64,000 nucleotides of DNA from Paludibacteraceae bacterium (GTDB lineage: Bacteria > Bacteroidota > Bacteroidia > Bacteroidales > Paludibacteraceae). Below, piece by piece: positions 62,601 to 64,000 of the stretch; positions within the stretch are counted from its first letter, which is position 1; every line of letters begins with the position of its first letter. The position numbers and the translations under genes were made by a program. Under the pieces are notes generated by a model. It had not been told where the DNA came from. It saw only the letters and a list, made by a program, of their open reading frames with translations, and searched no databases. The stretch spans positions 1-64,000 of the forward strand of contig JAKSNS010000009.1 in the NCBI GenBank assembly GCA_024399545.1. Direction: 5' to 3'.

Positions 62601-64000
62601 ATGTAAAAGGAGTGGAGTATTTGCAACACCTCCAGCGGCTGACATCATCACAACATGCTGCACGTACATAGAGATAGTAATCCATATCCTTTACAAGATT
62701 GCCGATACTGAACTCATTGGTATTTACCACGGCATAGCCCTTAGTTGCAAGTTCATCTTCCGTCAACTTGGTGGCACTGTTATATACATGCCATGTTGTC
62801 TCATCATCACCTGAATACCAATATGCGTGTGCCGTAGTGCCTGTTATATGGTCAACCTTGATGTTAGTGACATAACTGCACGATTCTTCAGAAGCGAAGC
62901 AAAACTTGATGTTATGTCTTCTGTTATTCAATTCGCTATGTGCGGTATTCGATAACGGAGCCACTTCGTCATCAAAATGAATGTCTCTGCGCGAAACTAT
63001 ACTGGTGTTAGGACTGACACTATTTGTGCCATACGCTCGATACTGACCACCGCTGTTAGCGCCATAATTTGAGGCAACAAGAACCATGAGGTTTCCGCCA
63101 GTATAATCGAAATCATCAATGTCAATCTCAAGCCAGCCGCCACTGGCTATGGTTACGGAACCGTCATATACTAAAGTCGCACCATCGATTGCTGCATTGA
63201 AAGTACCCTCATATACCGAAGTGAGGTCAGTCAACGTTGTACTCTTCATGTATATTTTCACAGGAATTGTCCTGTTGCTGGTTTCATCAGAATATTGCCA
63301 TGCGATCGACCTGATGATGCCTTCGGCAAGACCTTCGTCTTGCAAGAACAGATAGATACGACGTTCAAAATCAAATTGGCTACTAATTGGGGCACCCGAA
63401 TCATCATCGGTGTTCTCACTAATGGTTAGACATTCAGCAGGCACGGCAGTTGTAGTGACTTCAATCATGGCATTTTCGCTATGGTTGCTGCCATTCTTTG
63501 CACGCACATAAAAGTCGTAATGTGTCTCTGGTGTAAGTCGGAGAGCAAAATATTCAGACATAGTTACTGTAGTCCATGCAGTTGGTGACTCACCATGAGC
63601 GACGCAGGCCACTTCCCACTCTGTCTCGTTGGCAAAATTCTGTATATCAGACTCCCATGTGGCAGTAAATGCATTATGAGCGATGTCGTGCGCCTGAAGG
63701 TTAATGACAGCAGGCATCTCGATAGGCATCGTGAACTGGCAGCTGACCCAAGGGGAAGAGCAGTTGACATCGCCCGTACATACGTTCTTCACATAGAAGT
63801 AATAGGTTGTCTCACTTGTAAGGCTTGTCAGATTAACGGTAGTGTTGTTATATGCACTTACCTTTGTCGTTTCATTATCAAGGTCAGCCTCTGCAATAGG
63901 AGTGGTGCTGAGGATATATGTGAAGTTGTCAGCCTGCGAGCCCCCTGATGTGTTTGTCCATGTGACGGTGGCTGTATGCTTGCCAGTAACTGTAGATGTA
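59653..64000 (-). CDS. Giant fibronectin-like surface protein (5' end outside window)
   Basis: At least 1448 residues; the frame runs off the right edge, so the start is missing. Several fibronectin type III-like modules are readable (TTVNLTSLTSETTYYFYVKN, FTATWESDIQNF, NDYQWEVRANCSG). Carbohydrate-binding-type beta domains, a leucine-poor repeat region (ELKIQADNVNRSYPDCQLTG) and a long beta-rich C-terminal half follow. The last 75 residues (IVDATGKTLYTAKATGDRMD then YMITIRNN, KVNTVKVIY) look like the type A sorting domain read by the type IX secretion system. Likely a cell-surface adhesin or glycan binder. Confidence 0.8.
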   Translation of the reverse strand, partial: TSTVTGKHTATVTWTNTSGGSQADNFTYILSTTPIAEADLDNETTKVSAYNNTTVNLTSLTSETTYYFYVKNVCTGDVNCSSPWVSCQFTMPIEMPAVINLQAHDIAHNAFTATWESDIQNFANETEWEVACVAHGESPTAWTTVTMSEYFALRLTPETHYDFYVRAKNGSNHSENAMIEVTTTAVPAECLTISENTDDDSGAPISSQFDFERRIYLFLQDEGLAEGIIRSIAWQYSDETSNRTIPVKIYMKSTTLTDLTSVYEGTFNAAIDGATLVYDGSVTIASGGWLEIDIDDFDYTGGNLMVLVASNYGANSGGQYRAYGTNSVSPNTSIVSRRDIHFDDEVAPLSNTAHSELNNRRHNIKFCFASEESCSYVTNIKVDHITGTTAHAYWYSGDDETTWHVYNSATKLTEDELATKGYAVVNTNEFSIGNLVKDMDYYLYVRAACCDDVSRWRCCKYSTPFTCSAPAEAIATTGNNSITFTVNPGDVGTVGTYDYRYWMMGSNDTVTESGKTSPFTVNNLSSDNDYQWEVRANCSGTDEGSSRWVRGNTVHVCGPMTLPYFNDFEQYDRYDVPKCWEVTEPYDLYQIYPLVDLIYFHDDNHRTNALAISNNSSIATPLIDVPAEGLRISLDLVGQNPDMNNKIKVMFTTDLTADESTYIDLGTLDCNRDDEILNKRVLFTPGMETQGYIVFAHILKGESGHNIIFLDNLLIEAMPTSDTKDVTVDNVTYTISGLLQGNDVTIEKVAFNENDLTEADFDMTYQDGANYLNYKHKFDVPTTLTDVVKDRYKVIKVKADAFDDITLTNNVRVNVPFGMILEGNVPENDKIVMKKPIRMPDEYVDKMVYIYYGGDSYPASTAYKVNIHGDGAILAQRPYNRPLQITYTDGNDTETEIGSTNVYKTEGAMQFKYEEGVWDVNDEPESGMFEATFMGDEVTIDVGRSNTIRVANNAQYNGTFDLTFCNELKIQADNVNRSYPDCQLTGNMPLGDDTKVKAELSLNNKEYYYFSLPFDCNVSDIQVMAGTDEVERSSSIDEALSYIDDVNRYVLFRWNESAYTSDETTGYVEFSGTMLEKNKGYVIAIVESAEWYRQHENDYDESSLDVTATFTAGDDYSEIASSASEMEIPVTRADAMNLYSGWNLVGNPFYGSVMSSQYSFNKYVRKVESDNGEKAVVNDYAAYIPVLNAEIKPFETVFIQKSDAAGDGTVTVTGTSPVQRVQGVPAMLPEYVTITLNDSSRMMDRTTIVNNELSSDDFLQEEDLVKSHQNSNEIYTEYGDFDFSFNEMNIIDADKTIPLAVKVAAEGDYTIAMSSEMSNYPTGYVFLHDKTLETYMKLSDGEVETLHLTEGVTEGRLEIVIKVEEVIVEPDNTEEVSEGGIAVYVHDGIATIEGIEVGAMVTIVDATGKTLYTAKATGDRMDYQFAVRGVYMITIRNNTKVNTVKVIY

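Overview
This window comes from an anaerobic member of the Bacteroidota, most likely a fermentative Bacteroidales of gut or rumen type. Promoters are of the Bacteroidota kind (TTTG, about 20 bp, then TAnnTTTGC), many proteins carry Bacteroidota-type lipoboxes or C-terminal tails, and the metabolism is strictly anaerobic: a sodium-pumping methylmalonyl-CoA decarboxylase, a trimeric electron-bifurcating [FeFe] hydrogenase, and lysine fermentation to butyrate with Bcd/Etf. Identities are read from sequence motifs only; no database search was possible.

Layout. 1-5400: methylmalonyl-CoA epimerase and a complete mmdADECB set, with an unusual double-biotin carrier and the tiny MmdE subunit. 5400-7000: tRNA-Gln and a MATE transporter. 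7200-11500: hydB-hydA-hydC. 11500-13950: small accessory patch (RyR-domain protein, membrane protein and a decayed copy of its start, TIR-FGE fusion) with ends of a miniature transposon-like repeat (family B). 14000-21725 (minus strand): kamD-kamE-atoA-crt-hbd-bcd-etfB-etfA, lysine 5,6-aminomutase plus butyrate genes.

21770-37660 is an accessory island between kamDE and the kamBC reactivase genes. It holds an AAA ATPase/nuclease preceded by five 53-bp repeats; a minus-strand operon with a sigma-70-like factor, a second sigma-like protein and a primase-helicase-like protein; a HIRAN-like protein; an HNH endonuclease; a restriction-modification pair with a double methyltransferase; and a plus-strand lysis-type cassette (amidase, holin-like protein, overlapping lipoprotein with u-spanin topology, secreted thermonuclease). 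The sigma operon and the cassette's leading gene share a 21-bp upstream box that is not a standard promoter. No capsid, tail, terminase or integrase gene is visible. Two miniature inverted-repeat families (A and B) pepper the island.

37670-46860 (minus strand) holds a WG-like lipoprotein, kamC, kamB, an agmatine-deiminase-like gene, asd, apbE, mutL and a small membrane protein, mostly joined by 4-bp or 1-bp overlaps. 47000-48550: a second AAA ATPase/nuclease (DUF4143 type), again preceded by tandem repeats. 48560-52650: dapF, yebC, an RlmI-type methyltransferase, a 3'-5' exonuclease and DUF5063. 52690-58230: ECF sigma factor with membrane and periplasmic partners, tRNA-Cys, rlmN, a nitroreductase lipoprotein, comF and a DUF3843-like gene. 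58400-64000: a half family-A element, a broken nucleotidyltransferase and a transposase scrap, then a secreted protein with a C-terminal sorting-like tail and a very large fibronectin-like surface protein that runs off the right edge.

Together, the core genes describe succinate/propionate and lysine/butyrate fermentation with hydrogen release to balance ferredoxin and NADH. The accessory genes describe mobile-element traffic, DNA defence and a possible sigma-controlled replication/lysis module.
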